In this document: positions 31,071 through 42,475 of the stretch, in pieces
How the letters are laid out: each line of letters opens with the position of its first letter
Numbering within the stretch: position 1 is the stretch's first letter
Assembly: GCA_944472155.2 (NCBI GenBank)
Contig: OX235279.1
Coordinates: 139,658,920-139,722,919, forward strand
Reading direction: 5' to 3'
DNA: 64,000 nucleotides
From: Trichobilharzia szidati
Taxonomy: Eukaryota > Platyhelminthes > Trematoda > Strigeidida > Schistosomatidae
The notes under the pieces: model-generated
Told to the model about the DNA's origin: nothing
The model's database searches: none
What the model saw: only the letters and a program-made list of their open reading frames with translations
Made by a program: the position numbers and the translations under genes

Positions 31071-31235
31071 AGCTCAGTGGCAACGTCTCTGACTGCAACA
31101 CTAGGTGACATTTATTCACTTTTCATAAAGGACATGAATTCCTTCAAGACTACAGATGAGTCTCGCTGACGAGTGCCAACAAGCACGAAACCCAGGTCCA
31201 AGGCTTCCTTACGATTGCCTCCAACGATCTAATAT
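31071..31235 (+). mobile_element. Family B hammerhead SINE, plus copy of a head-to-head pair
   Basis: Begins with the A-box-like TAGCTCAGTGG and CTCTGACTGCAACACTAGGT. It contains the ribozyme at 31159-31205 and stops in the tail at CCTCCAACGATCTAAT. Together with 30765-31055 it forms a palindrome centred near 31063. Confidence 0.82.
31159..31205 (+). ncRNA. Hammerhead ribozyme, all core nucleotides intact (family B)
   Basis: Plus strand: the core is CTGACGA (fits CTGANGA), stem II is GTGC/GCAC with loop CAACAA, GAAA is intact, and the cleavage triplet is GTC. Stem III is minimal (ACCCAGGT). Stem I GTCTCG/CAAGGC has five of six pairs. Of all motifs in the window this is the one most likely to self-cleave. 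The short stem III resembles minimal type I hammerheads that act as dimers. Confidence 0.78.
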
Positions 31236-31544
31236 ATATATAAGCATTTAACTTGTGAAATCAAAATAGTCTTAAGTTGTTGTTATTAAAATCATTATGA
31301 CCAATAAATGCAAATAACTGATATCTTTTAGTTATCTGACAACAAATAAAAATTGAAAATTTGCAACACTCTGATGAATCAAGTGAATGTAAAGACAAAA
31401 AAATGTTAGAACAATCAAGATGAGAGTCAATTAATACACGACACAAAAGAAATTTTAAGAAGTCATTAAGAAAAATTAAGAAAAGTAATTCATAGTGGCA
31501 TTTATTAGTGTTAAGTAAAGAAACCTCTGAATTTACAAGATTAT

Positions 31545-32650
31545 TATTATTGTTTCCTTTAATTCCTACAGGAACATAGGGCTTCAGCCGCACGTCTCCA
31601 TTGCGTTCGGTTCTCCACCAACGTTTTCACCTGACTCCACGTCTGCCCACATGCTCTCATCTCCTCTTCACATCACTTCCCCCATGTCACATCACCTCCT
31701 CCATGTCACCCCACCCTCTCATTGACGACCAACTCGTCGATTCCCGTTCGGGTTCCACTCGAGCGATGACCTGGCGTGTGATATCACTCACTTGATGGTT
31801 TTCTCAGAGTAGGACCAATCCACCTCCATTTCTTCCTGCATATTCGATTCACAGTCGGTTCCTGCTGGGTTGGTTCGCTCATTGTCAGAGATCCCTCACT
31901 ATTGCTAATCTTTTCTGGCCGGCCATCTGATCTTGAGCGAAGTATTGAGCGAAGACAGCCGTTGATGAAGGTGTGTCGTTTGTTCGAAATGGCCTTCGTG
32001 ACGCGACGCGGCGCCAAGTCTCTGATCCATAAAGTAGCACTGACTTCACACTGGAGTTGAAAATCCGGATCTTACTTTTCATGTTGAGTGTTCTTGATCT
32101 CCACACAGGCTTGAGAGCAATGAAAGATTGCCTTGCTTTCCCGATCCTCGCTTTGATACCCTTATCAGTTCCGCCCGCCTGTAGTTGAAACGATGCTTCC
32201 CAGGTAGGTGGGTAGGTAAAGGAGGTTGCTTCTTTCAGATTTCCCCCATTTATGCTGATTATTGTCTGTTGTTGTTGCTATTGCTGTTGGCCAGGAATCT
32301 TCATCACCTCTGTTTTCTCTCTGTTCACCTGAAGGCCTATCTTCTCTGGATGCTTCTTCTGCCAACTTGTTGCTTTTCACTTGCATATCTTCCAGTTTGT
32401 GGTAAATCAGACATATATCATCGGTGAAGTCCAGATCCTCCAAGTTTTTTGTGTGGGTCCATTTTATGCCTGTTTCCTCATTGCCCAATGTTTGTCACAT
32501 TATCCAGTCTACTGCAATCAGGAAAATCATTGGCGATAGTAGGCAGCCAACTTATCTTACTCCTGTCCTCACTTCGAAGGATTCCGTAAGTTTCCCGTTG
32601 TGGATTACTTGACATGCAGCATCATCGTACAACTGTTGGATGAGGTGTAT
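31545..32650 (-). mobile_element. RTE LINE 3' third, 5'-truncated
   Basis: The minus strand begins with CCAACAGTTGTACGATGATG, passes NEETGIKWTHTKNLEDLDF then TDDICLIYHKLEDMQ (motif C area with DD kept), STYLGSIVSTTG and WRVASR. It ends at 31545 with GAAGCCCTATGTTCCTGTAG then GAATTAAAGGAAACAATAAT. Frames are broken in several places. Confidence 0.82.
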
Positions 32651-32788
32651 AATTGCTGGCAAGATACAAGATAATAATGCATAATTGAAATTTTAAGTGA
32701 AGATCATGGAGGAAGTAGAAAATAAAACTGAAATTTTGATCCCCGAATTTCGCTTAGTGAATTTAAGCAGTGCAATAATAAAACATGA

Positions 32789-32985
32789 CGCAGGATGAAA
32801 CGGATAACATTTCATGTCCTCAGTATCTTATCACCTGCTTACAAGATGAATACTGAAATCAGATTCATTGCAAATTTATTTCAAAATTGTAATAAAATTA
32901 CTACATTAAATTATCCGACTTGCAAACAGGTGATAAGAGACCAATGAAATGTAATTTATCCGTTTCATCCTGCTCCATGTACTGT
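32789..32985. mobile_element. Foldback (MITE-like) element with about 45-bp inverted ends
   Basis: The left end CAGGATGAAACGGATAACAT, then TTCATG and CTTATCACCTG, is mirrored on the right by CAGGTGATAAGAGACCAATG then AAATGTAATTTATCCGTTTC then ATCCTG. The interior (about 90 bp) is AT-rich and non-coding. No clear target-site duplication was seen. It could be a non-autonomous DNA transposon or another inverted retroelement end. Confidence 0.6.
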
Positions 32986-33454
32986 TGTTACTTTGTTCAA
33001 AAAATGAAAAAAGGGCGGGGAAACAAACGCCAACTGAAGGCAAGAAACTGACGACTCATCACACTGTTGTTTTACAATCTCTTGTTTCAGTCGGTAATTT
33101 TTAAAATAAATACAGTAGACTAAATTTATCGCGTCGGTGGCACAGAGGTAAAATTGTAACAACAGAAGACAAGGGTCAGGCAACAGATCGTTTATTAAGG
33201 AAAATCAACACATATTTATAGATTTTAATGTACATTATTGGAGATTATTGTTAGCAGAAAATACAGTCTTTTGATTAGTTGTTTCTCACAGAAAGTTAAC
33301 CTTGCATCTCTTTGTGGTTGGGTCAGATCATCCATATGCTAACTGTATCCGCCTACGCAAAGCCTTTGTTCTCATTTTCTCACCACCAATATTGGGGACA
33401 TAAACATTGACGTCAATTACTGTCTACCAACTTTAGCTAGCAGCCAGCTCTCAC

Positions 33455-33672
33455 CACAGAATGTTCACCAACCACGCCTCATGTGGTTCAGAGTTCGATT
33501 CCCGGCCGATGGAATCCTTTAATTCGCTAAGCCAACAATAGGACTGGTAAAGCGGAAAGGTTGAGCATGAGGCTGGCAACACCATCCCATAAAAATCAAC
33601 TTAACAGCTAGTGATACTTCAAAGCTCTAGCTTAAAGCCCTATGTTCCACTGGGAATTTAAAGGAATAAAAA
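33455..33672 (+). mobile_element. Family C SINE
   Basis: The head has a B-box-like GAGTTCGATTCCCGGCC. The body GGTTGAGCATGAGGCTGGCA then ACACCATCCCAT matches other family C copies. The tail AAAGCCCTATGTTCCACTGG then GAATTTAAAGGAATAAAAAA closely resembles RTE LINE ends such as 18225-18262. Confidence 0.75.
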
Positions 33673-34024
33673 AGACTAAATTTATCATTCCCCCTGTTGT
33701 TTCTAAAGTTTGAAAGACGTGAATTTCCGGTGTTGTATCTACTAAATGTCTAGTGTTTTAATTCGTAGAAATTCTGTTCTTTTTTAAGTTTAGGCTTCCC
33801 TGAAATCGTCAGAAATTACAGGTGCTTTTTTCCATAAAATATAACTGGAATCAGCTTCTATGGAGAATCTATTACCTCAGTAAACTAAGATAGACTTAAT
33901 TGTTCTTTTGATCGTTTTTATGCACTTGTTAATAATTAATACATTATAAATGTAATGCATGTAAAAGCCAGCTTCGTGGTATTAGTTAGAGGCATAGCAT
34001 TTACTGCTCCTGATTTTCTTTATG
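33673..34024. other. Spacer, nothing recognised
   Basis: No supported feature. Confidence 0.35.
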
Positions 34025-34324
34025 TTATGATAAACTTCTTCGCATGGCCATCTCCCTGAGATGTACTCCATTAAAAGTGGATCGTTCATCAAGCCTGTTG
34101 CATATGAAAAATGCCTGTACTTCACTAAGTGGCATCTTGATGAAACTACATTTGTAAATAATTATATTAAGTTGTCGATAATTCAAATATTCAGGTACCT
34201 TCTCTACAGGTATCTTTCTAAAGTACACACTAGTTAAACTCTTTATAACCTGTGTCAACTCAGAAGAAGTATCACTCTTGCACCACTTATCAAGTAACAC
34301 TTCATAGTAAACCTGACTTTGCAA
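34025..34324 (-). CDS. Possible terminal exon of an unidentified gene
   Basis: A 99-codon minus-strand ORF with ordinary, non-repetitive composition: LTQVIKSLTSVYFRKIPVEK, then VPEYLNYRQLNIIIYKC and a basic C-terminus MAMRRSLS. It resembles none of the LINE or PLE proteins in this window. Just upstream on the minus strand, ATCCTAG precedes CAGTTTGC and could be a 3' splice site, in which case the Met is not the start and this is a last exon. No partner exon was found, and chance ORFs of this size occur. Function unknown. Confidence 0.22.
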   Translation of the reverse strand: MQSQVYYEVLLDKWCKSDTSSELTQVIKSLTSVYFRKIPVEKVPEYLNYRQLNIIIYKCSFIKMPLSEVQAFFICNRLDERSTFNGVHLREMAMRRSLS

Positions 34325-34364
34325 ACTGCTAGGATGTATGATTCATATTACCGTCATTATTTAT

Positions 34365-36690
34365 TTTTGTCATTCCAGCTGGAACATAGGTCTGTCTTGT
34401 TTTCACGATCGTAGCTGGCTTTGACTCCTTCATCCCTACCGCCTACAGATGAAACGATGCTGCCTATTTAAGTGAAAGAAGTGCCCCCGCTTCAAAATTT
34501 CCCTCTTGATAGTGACTGGTGCTCATTGTTGCTGTTTGGTTATCCTTGCCACCTACGTCCTCCCCATGTTCACTCGAAGTCCTATCTTTGCTGTTTCTTC
34601 TTCCAGCTTGTCGTTTTTAGCCAGTAAGTTTTCGAGTTTGTGTGACATTATACATTAAGCACCCCCCAAAGTCCAAATATTCCATTGTTTTCTCATCAGT
34701 TCAACACTTTGCTTGCTTCCCACTCACGGTCTGCTGCACGATCTAGTCCACCACAATTAGGAATATCATCGGTGATAGAAGGCAGAAAGTGTTCGTTGTC
34801 TTAATCCTGTTTTCACTCCAAAGGCTTCGCTGTATTTTCCGTTGTGGACCACTTGACACGTGATATTGTCATATAGTTGTTGAGTGGGATTTATAAATAC
34901 TTATGACACTGCACTCCGTAGTGTTAAAGCAGTTCCCAAGTTACTTCTCGGTCAACGCTGTCGAAGACTTTTTTAAAATCAATGAAATTCAGATAGAAGG
35001 TTGACTGAAGTTCTAGGATGTTTTCTATGATGGTGCGTAGTACCGCAATTCGGTTCATAAATAACTTGTCTTTCTTGAATATAGTCTGTTACCGTTGAAG
35101 TCTCCCATCTAGAGCATTTTCCAGTCTATCCTAAATGATGCGGTTTAATAGTTTGCTTGGTATTTATAGGAGCATGATGCCACATCATATCTCCCATTGG
35201 CTTCAGCCTCTCTTCTCTGGCAGTTTGACAAGGTAGCCTTTCTTCCAGTCATCAGGTACTTTCCCTTCCTCCTAAATCTTCTGCAGTTTTGGTGTCAGCA
35301 TCTCCACTGAGATCTCTAAATCCATTTTCAGTGCCCTTGAAGCGGTTTTTTCTTATCCCGCTGTTCTTCTGGTTTCCATTAACCTTAAGGTATTCAAAAC
35401 TTCTGCGTTTGTCAAACGATCTGTGTAAACTGGTAGCTCTGTGTTTGTTGGTGGTATTTCCATACTAGTTGCAGGTGTTGGTTTATTCGAAAAGTCATCC
35501 TAGCGTTTTCTTTCTATCACCTCTTTTGTAATTAAGTTTCACTACCTTTCACTAGTCTCATCTGTTTTGGTCTTTTTCCAGATAGAGACCTGGTTATCTG
35601 ACATAGTGTTGTGAGACCTCTCTTGTGGCAGCCTGTCCTGCTTCAGTTTGCAGTGTCGTAGAATTGTCTTTTGTCGCTCCTGGCACCTTTCTTGACTTTG
35701 TTATTCAGTCTGCTGTTGAATGAACTCAGCTTCTCCTCTCGTTACCCATCTTTGCACTGGTTAATTTTCTGTTTCATCATCCGTCTCTCCCCCATAAGCT
35801 TCCAAGTATTTATAGAGAGCCATTCTAAGTCTTGCCTCTTCCTCTTGCCTAAGAGAGTTCCGGTGTTCTTCCACTCAAGTTTCTTTGGTAATTCTGCTTA
35901 ATGCATCAACTTTTTTCAGATGAATGACGTAAAGAGGTCTTTTGGAGCTTTATCCTCCAGTTTCTGAATAGTGAACTTGAATTATTGTCTATCTCCAGGT
36001 TCTTTGACGGTTCCTTGAAATAGATGTGCTTTTCTTGATTTCGGGTCCAGGCGGCTGTGCACCCCGTGTCTGGAGACTGAGTTGAAGTCTATTTGATTTC
36101 TGATGTGTCTGTCTGGAGAAGCCTACATCACCTTGTACCTCCACACATCAAGGCAAGAATCTGCAAACAGTCCTCTGTCCTGATTCATTTCATGGAGCGC
36201 CTGTTGATATGTGATGGTATGTTCCTGTATTTTTTCCTCCTAATTTGGCTTGTGCCCATATCACTAATTAGAATTTTGATTTCATCATCTGATTATGTTC
36301 CTTTCCATTACCGCTTACAGTTGTCTGCAGAAGTCCTCCTTCTCTACTGAGTTAGCGTTCTTCATACTGTATAACCGTAACTTTCCCTCCTTCTGAATAG
36401 AATCTTTTTGTCATGGTCCTGAGGAGAACTGCGTAAAGACGTTTGGAGCTGTTGGTGACATAAGGATAGCCAAATCCTCAGTGTGCTCTTAGTTGCCTTT
36501 TGAATGAGTAGAGTAGATAATTAACTCTTCTGTTAGCAGTTTGCAGTCCATTCCATCTGCTCTCTCTCTATTACTTCTCTATCACATAATCTTATTTCTT
36601 CTGCAATTTGAACAGCTTTTCCAGCCTCCGATTCTATATGGACATCTCGTTCACTTCCCACTTTTCCGGGTGTGAGATTAAATGAAATAC
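34365..36690 (-). mobile_element. RTE LINE, long but heavily decayed, with AP endonuclease remnant
   Basis: Read on the minus strand from 36690, the AP endonuclease N-terminus is recognisable (RLEKLFKLQKK, ESRWNGLQ). Then come the linker and RT; wording at 34960-35240 is the reverse complement of the motif A and motif B neighbourhood, including GTCTTCGACAGCGTTGACCG. The 3' tail (CCTATGTTCCAGCTGGAATG) is fused to the RT C-terminus near 34395, so several hundred bp before the end are deleted. Dense stops and indels. Confidence 0.75.
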
Positions 36691-37194
36691 TAACTATCCG
36701 AAAAAAAGAAAATGAATGGTTGAAATATAAACTACTTATGAGTAGTTCAAACGTGCTGTGTATTAAAATCGTGAATGAATGCAGTCATAAGTGAAAAAGC
36801 AGTATGTTTTGGTCTATTTCTCTACGTAAATGTGTATAATAATGAAGCTTTATTGGGAAACGATTCATGATAGGACACACAAGCTATTTAATTCCAGCCC
36901 AGTGACTGGGTGGTAAAATCTTTCGCTACATAACCATACGCTTCTCAGTTCAGTGCTGGATGAAATCATGGCTGCTAAGTATAGAAAAGACCAAAACTTT
37001 GATAAAACAAGTATTTAGTGCTCTTTAGTTTTCAATTTTCCTCCAACTAATATTAATCCATTATGAAACTCAGCTTGGGATTTACACACCTTTAAAATTT
37101 TTACAAAAAACTTGGCTATCGATAAGCTATTTATCCGAACAGTGATTACTAGAGATGCATAATAAAAGTTCATGAATAATCCCCATCCAGAAAT
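36691..37194. other. Spacer, nothing firmly recognised
   Basis: A weak tRNA-like stretch near 36895-36965 (CCCAGTGACTGGGTGGTAAA, later TTCTCAGTTCAGTGCTGG) may be an old SINE head. I do not assign it. Confidence 0.3.
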
Positions 37195-37555
37195 TAATGA
37201 AAACAAAACAGGTAGTTCAGTGAAGAGTGCGTTTTCGGCGGATTCCTTTCTGACAGCCATACAGTCGCATTTACATACAGGAGTTGTAAGGAGTTAGAAA
37301 AACTTGTTTTTTTTAAGAAGTCCAACATAATCCCTTCGTTTCTAAGCGCATCGTGATCACAACTCACTCATTAAGTAATTCATCTTATTACGTAACTCTA
37401 ATACACTTATTCAATCCCACTTATGCATCGACTAACATTAACAAACATGACTGTGATGACTCATCTCTTTTGTTACTACCCTGTTTCATGAAAAAAATGT
37501 ATGTAGATGCGACTGTATGACTGTCGAAAAGGAATCCGCCGAACTATGTGTTTTG
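37195..37555. repeat. Inverted pair of PLE terminal motifs
   Basis: 37200-37278 on the minus strand (ATGCGACTGTATGGCTGTCA, then GAAAGGAATCCGCCGAAAAC, then TTCACTGAACTAC) is mirrored on the plus strand at 37503-37550 (ATGCGACTGTATGACTGTCG, then AAAAGGAATCCGCCGAACTA). About 220 bp of AT-rich DNA lie between. The layout is the same as at 11041-11910 but without coding remains. Confidence 0.6.
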
Positions 37556-38639
37556 TTTTTGTGGTAAAAGTTATAGAAATACTGACTTTAACACTGAATT
37601 TCAATTGACCATATCAAAATATGTAGCGGTAATAACTCAACATCAACTCTCTAACCTAGAAAAATTTTAATCCGGCTTAGAAATAAATAATGTGGAAATG
37701 AAGAAAAAAATTAGCAATTTCAAAAAGTTGTGTGGCTATCTCAATCCAACAATATTTTTCGCCAGAATGTAGGATCATTTAGTTGATGAGTCCACTGCTG
37801 GTCACTTTCAAAGAGATAAGTGTATAACCTACAAGAAGAACATGTGATTGAACCATTCGGAAAGACTCGTAAGTAGATTTGAGAGGTCAGTTGTCTTATT
37901 AATCAGTACCTAACTCATCACTCTATCCAAACATAATCATTTCACCCAACTTCCTTTCTTAGTCAGTGTGCTTTTCCCGCTGTATTTTGAAGCATTCCTT
38001 TAAAAATAACTGGATCTCGTTCAGGTCATGGATGCAGTAATCACGTGTTCGCTCTTCGTCATCTGCTAGGACGCCGCCACATTTATTGCAAGCCAACAAT
38101 CTTTGCATTGCTTGATAATAGGGCTGCCTTATATTAGTTGGACAAAATTGATTTTCGGAATTGCCTGTTATAGAGGAGTGTTCCTGAGAGTTTTATCAGC
38201 ACCTTGATAGTCTAATATTAAAGTACCTCAGGTAAAGTGCAGCATGCAACCAGCTATCACCGTCGTTCTTAATCAACACTTAGGTTAAATAACACTGCAG
38301 AGTCTCACCATCATTCTTTAACTTTTTCATTGGTGATATTGTGAAGAAAACTCTGAAGGATATGTTTAGTGGTGGTGTTGGTCCACTGCCTAGAAAAATA
38401 CTTTTAGACACTGACTAGGCAGGCACTATTGTCATACTGTGCGATTTATACACAGGCTGTCCAGATCATACTCACTAAGTTGGTGATCAGTGTTTGTAGG
38501 TTATGTGCTCTGCACCATCTAAATGCGAACTACTGTTGCAATTTGAATGCCAAACAGGGAGCACACAATACAGGAAGAGAACTCATCATGGATCGAGAAT
38601 GAATGAGAACAGAGTACTTGTTTCAGACTTCTGAGCCTT
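37556..38639. other. Spacer, nothing recognised
   Basis: Over 1 kb with no supported gene or repeat; only short featureless ORFs. Confidence 0.35.
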
Positions 38640-41075
38640 CGATAATTTGATGGCTGGAGGTGGCGTGTACAAGAACAAGGGTGTACATAAGGCAACATGG
38701 ATTTCATCTGGTGGATACACCAGAAGCTACATAAACTTCATATCAACGTTGCTCAAGAAAGTGGAGACGCTGGAAATGAAGTCGAGAAGGGAGCCGATGT
38801 TGGCTCAGACCATCATCTAGTTCAAGGAATCTTCAAAAAGAAACTGAAATTCTTCAGAACATCTGGAGCAGGTCACTGTAATTCAGGTTCAACATTCAGA
38901 AATTGAAGAACAAAACTACAAGGGACACCTTCACTACAGATCAGATCAGAGCAAAGTTGGAGACGCTACGTGTTATCGACGGGGAAACCTGCGTAGAAGA
39001 ACATTGGAACTAACTGTCTGAAGGCGATATTCAAGGAAACGTGTACAACTGTCCTAGGAAGAAGGAAGAGACAAGACAAGGAATGGCTCTTAATGGATAC
39101 CTACCTGGAAGCTCATAGAAGAGAGGAGAGGAAGATGGTGAAAGAGAAGATGACTCAATGCAAAGATGGACAATAGGAGAAGGAGAAGCTGAGTTCAATG
39201 TACACTGCACTGAATAAAGTAGTGAAGACAAGAGCTAGGAAAGAAAAAAGACAATTCTACGACACATTGGCAACTGAAGCAGAACAAGCCGCAGGCAAAA
39301 GAGTTCTCAAGACATTATATCAGATAACCGGGTCTCTATCCGGGAAAAGATCAACCCAGATGATGAAAGCAAAAAAAGGTGCTCAAGGAGACTAGATTAC
39401 CAATGAGGAGAAACAAATAAAACAATGGGTTGATCGCTTTAAAGGACTCTTGAGTCGACCATCGCATTCAACTCGCCCACAAATATCACCAAAAGCACGC
39501 ACAGAACTGCCTGCCAGTGGACACCAATCCTGCAACGAAAGCAGAAATCTTAAATGCAATCAAGCTGCTAAGAGCCGTACGGGAAGGCAATAGGACCAGA
39601 TGGAATTCCCCCTGGGGCACTACAAATGGAAAGAGAGACCGCAGCAGATATGCTGTCACCACTATAGTGAAAAGTCTGGAATGAAGGAAAGGTGCCTACT
39701 GACTGGAAGAAAGCCTGGCCACCTTGTCAAGCTATCAAGGAAGGGCGACTTACGCCTCACTATGCAAGAGCTGGCATGGAACAATGCTCTTGTCCACTCC
39801 AAGTAAAATACTAAGTCGCCTCATCCTGGGGAGAATAAAAGTTGTACTGGATGCAGAACTCCACCAAACGGAACAGGCTGGATCCAGGAAAGCCAAATCA
39901 TGTGCTGATCAAATTGAAACTCTACGCATCATCATCGAATAGAGCATAGAATGGCAGTCATACATGTACCTTAACTTAATCGACTCCGAAAATGTCTTCG
40001 AGAGACAGCGTTGACTGAGAAGCAATTTGGAAACTACTCCAACACTACCGCGTGCAGTGCCCAGGTCTTTCTCAACCTCATTCAACATCTGGCTATATGA
40101 CAGTGCCACGTATCAGGTGATCCACAACAGAAAACTCAGTGAGGCGTCTGAAGTGAAAAGAGGAGTAAGACAATGCTACCTATTATCCCTCATGATGATG
40201 TTCCTAAGTGCTGTGGACTTGATTATGCAGCATATCATGTGTGGGGAGCGTGGAGACGAAAATACGCTGGGCCGATAATAAGACCCTAGAAGATCTGGAT
40301 TTCGCCCACGATTTTTGTTTAATGTCGGACAAACCGGAAGTTTTACAGGTTAAAATCAACAAGTTGTCAGAAGAAGCAGCCAGTGAAGACAGGACTTCAA
40401 GTGAACATAGAGAAGACGGAGTTGATGAAAATAACCAACAAACACCAACAGCAGCCAGCCGGTATTTTTGTCAACGGAAGAAATTCGAAGGAGGTTATTC
40501 CCTTCACTTATCTAGGAGGCATTATTTCAACTACAGGCACACGGAACAGATGAATATGTCAAAACTATTATCGGAAAGTCAAGGCACACCTTGAACACCC
40601 TGGAATCAGTTTTGAAATCTTCCACACTCAGCATAAAGAACAAGATTCGGATTTTCAACACAAATCTGAAGTCAGTCACTTCCTCTTTATGGGTCAGGAA
40701 CTTGGCGTGACAGTAAATGCGTTTCCAACAGCTGTCCTCGCTCCATATTGGAGATAAAATAGCCAGAAACAACTAGCAACAAGGAGCTATGGGAACAAAC
40801 AAACCAATAACGCACTTCTCAACAAATATGTAGAAAAAATGGAGATGTACTGCACATTAGCTGAGGACACTTTTGATTGACGTTGCACGCCAGGTCATGG
40901 CTCGAGTGGAATCCTAATGGGGGACGACGAGTGGGACGTCAGTGGGTGACATGAAGGAGATCGAGCCAAGAAGGGGATAAGAGATTATAGGCGGTCGCAG
41001 GGCTTCAGAGAATAGAACAAAGTAGAGACGTGCTTTTGAAGTCCTATGCTTCCCTTGGAACCCAAGAGAACAGTA
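38640..41075 (+). mobile_element. RTE LINE, longest plus-strand copy, many frameshifts
   Basis: Begins in the AP endonuclease C-terminal part (EKGADVGSDHHLVQGIFKKK, the SDHHLV motif). Next are the linker (TRARKEKRQFYDTLATEAEQ) and RT segments (WHGTMLLSTPSKILSRLILG, then RKAKSCADQIETLRI). Motif A is frameshifted (LIDSENVFE). The thumb region and the end AACCCAAGAGAACAGTAAAT follow. The 5' 0.5-0.6 kb (N-terminal endonuclease) are missing. At least six indels or stops make it inactive. Confidence 0.85.
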
Positions 41076-41079
41076 AATA

Positions 41080-41340
41080 ATAACTATTGCAATACTTGTA
41101 GGAGCCTGTACTTGCGCTCACTCTTGCAGGTGAAAGGTCAGAACTATTCGATAAATCCGTGGATATAGGTAGATACATCAGTGCTTGTGGAGGTGTGAGG
41201 GATGAGATCCCTAAATGTATAGTGAAAGTCGGAGTAGAATACTCCAATCTGGGCCACCTGTTGTGCCGATGCCTCATTTATCTGACTGTTAGACGTCGAG
41301 TTTACAATGCTTCGGTCCGTGATATCTCTTGATTGGTATG
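41080..41340 (+). mobile_element. CR1-like LINE scrap (C-terminal region)
   Basis: A shifting plus-strand reading gives IGRYISACGGVRDEIPKCIV then KVGVEYSNLGHLLCRC then RRRVYNASVRD. This is the post-RT pattern of CR1-type LINEs (YLGS-IS--GG--DEI--RI, A--NL-HLW, KGR-Y-A-VR). It matches in kind the copy at 53694-53972. It abuts the RTE end. Confidence 0.6.
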
Positions 41341-42099
41341 CTTGGCTGTTTCCAAATTATTCTGCCTCTTTTCCATATACTGTGTTTTATTGTCTTGTAT
41401 GGCTCCTCTTCTGATATCCCATACTGTACGAAGTTCATTTTCAAATAAATAGTAAACGAAAACTCCCTCAACCAAATCTATTAGGCTATAGAGATTTTAT
41501 GCCTGCCCAGGTTCTATATTTACATTATATATTAGAATTCTATTGACTATCTGCCGAGTATATATTTCTATTTTTCATTTTATTACCATTTCCTTTAAGA
41601 ATCCAAGATACTTGTGTCACAGTATTTAATACTTATGACATAAAAAAACCCAACGAAGTAGGTAACGCTAAACATTTCATATCAGTGTTTGGAAGCTACT
41701 CACTCTCTAAACTGAATCCACCCGGGGATACCATTCATGACCTCAGTTCTAATCCAGTAAAACGATCAATCACTAATGATTGACATGAGTGCTTTTCAGC
41801 TACTCATATGGATCAGTAGTATGAATAGTGTTTTCAAACATAAGATTCTTTTGATCCTATCTGTGTGATTGGCTCAGAAAATAGAGATTATATTTATTTT
41901 CAATATGGATTTCAGCAACTGGTTGGATTCGAATCATTCCGTTAACCGTCTGAAACTTGTGAAGTTTAGATCCATCAGTTACATTTTGTTGATTCTCTTT
42001 ATTTATTTCTGTTCTCAGTTATATCTTTGAGTAGTTATGCATATGTCTGTGTTTATAAATAGTTGCGAGAATCAATTTGGTGCCTTATATTTCCGATTC
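41341..42099. other. Spacer, nothing recognised
   Basis: No supported feature. Confidence 0.35.
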
Positions 42100-42266
42100 G
42101 GAAAGGTAGAAATCTACTGAAGTTCTCGTGGGAAGTCGTGACAAGTAGGGTACAGCAGGCCTGGCGTGAGGACAAATACTTGCCAAAGACATTGGCCAGT
42201 GGTCGCGCTATGTTATGAATTCATAGAACTTAGAATTCATGGGCTGGCCATTGGGTTGAGTGCCAG

Positions 42267-42277
42267 TGGCTTAGGGG
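42267..42277 (+). promoter_or_regulatory. RNA polymerase III A box (family A SINE)
   Basis: TGGCTTAGGGG fits the tRNA A-box pattern TRGYNNANNNG. Confidence 0.6.
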
Positions 42278-42314
42278 TCTACCAGCTAGCTCGCTGTTTA
42301 ACAAGAAGGTCCTC

Positions 42315-42325
42315 GGTTCGAGCCC
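42315..42325 (+). promoter_or_regulatory. RNA polymerase III B box (family A SINE)
   Basis: GGTTCGAGCCC matches the B-box consensus GGTTCGANNCC and sits 38 bp after the A box, as in tRNA genes. Confidence 0.7.
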
Positions 42326-42475
42326 TGTCGGTGGGTGTGTACTGCTGAAACGGAGTCCCAAACTAGGACGAGACAGTTGGCTGTCCAGTACTCCCCGTTG
42401 CCTTTCCAATGGTTCTCTAACCAATGTCAGCTCATGATGAAATCCTGTAACCAGTCAATCAAATCCCTACAAATC

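Larger units (their letters stand above)
42100..42475 (+). mobile_element. Family A hammerhead SINE, most complete copy
   Basis: Order: a 5' segment (GGTACAGCAG, GCGTGAGGACAAATACTTGC), a tRNA-like head, the ribozyme (42338-42392), a conserved body (CTTTCCAATGGTTCTCTAAC) and the tail GATGAAATCCTGTAACCAGT then CAAATCCCTACAAATCAATA. The ribozyme here is mutated (CTGAAACGGA for the core, GAGA for GAAA). Stem I GTACTG/CAGTAC and stem II GTCC/GGAC are intact. Confidence 0.82.

Noticed and set aside
36890..36970. SINE head
   Set aside because: Only weak tRNA-like wording and no matching body or tail.
42261..42330. Functional tRNA gene
   Set aside because: A and B boxes are good, but the sequence does not fold into a full cloverleaf with acceptor stem and recurs as the head of family A SINEs. 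The same applies to the heads at 10.2, 31.1, 33.5, 45.2, 56.4, 58.9 and 62.7 kb.
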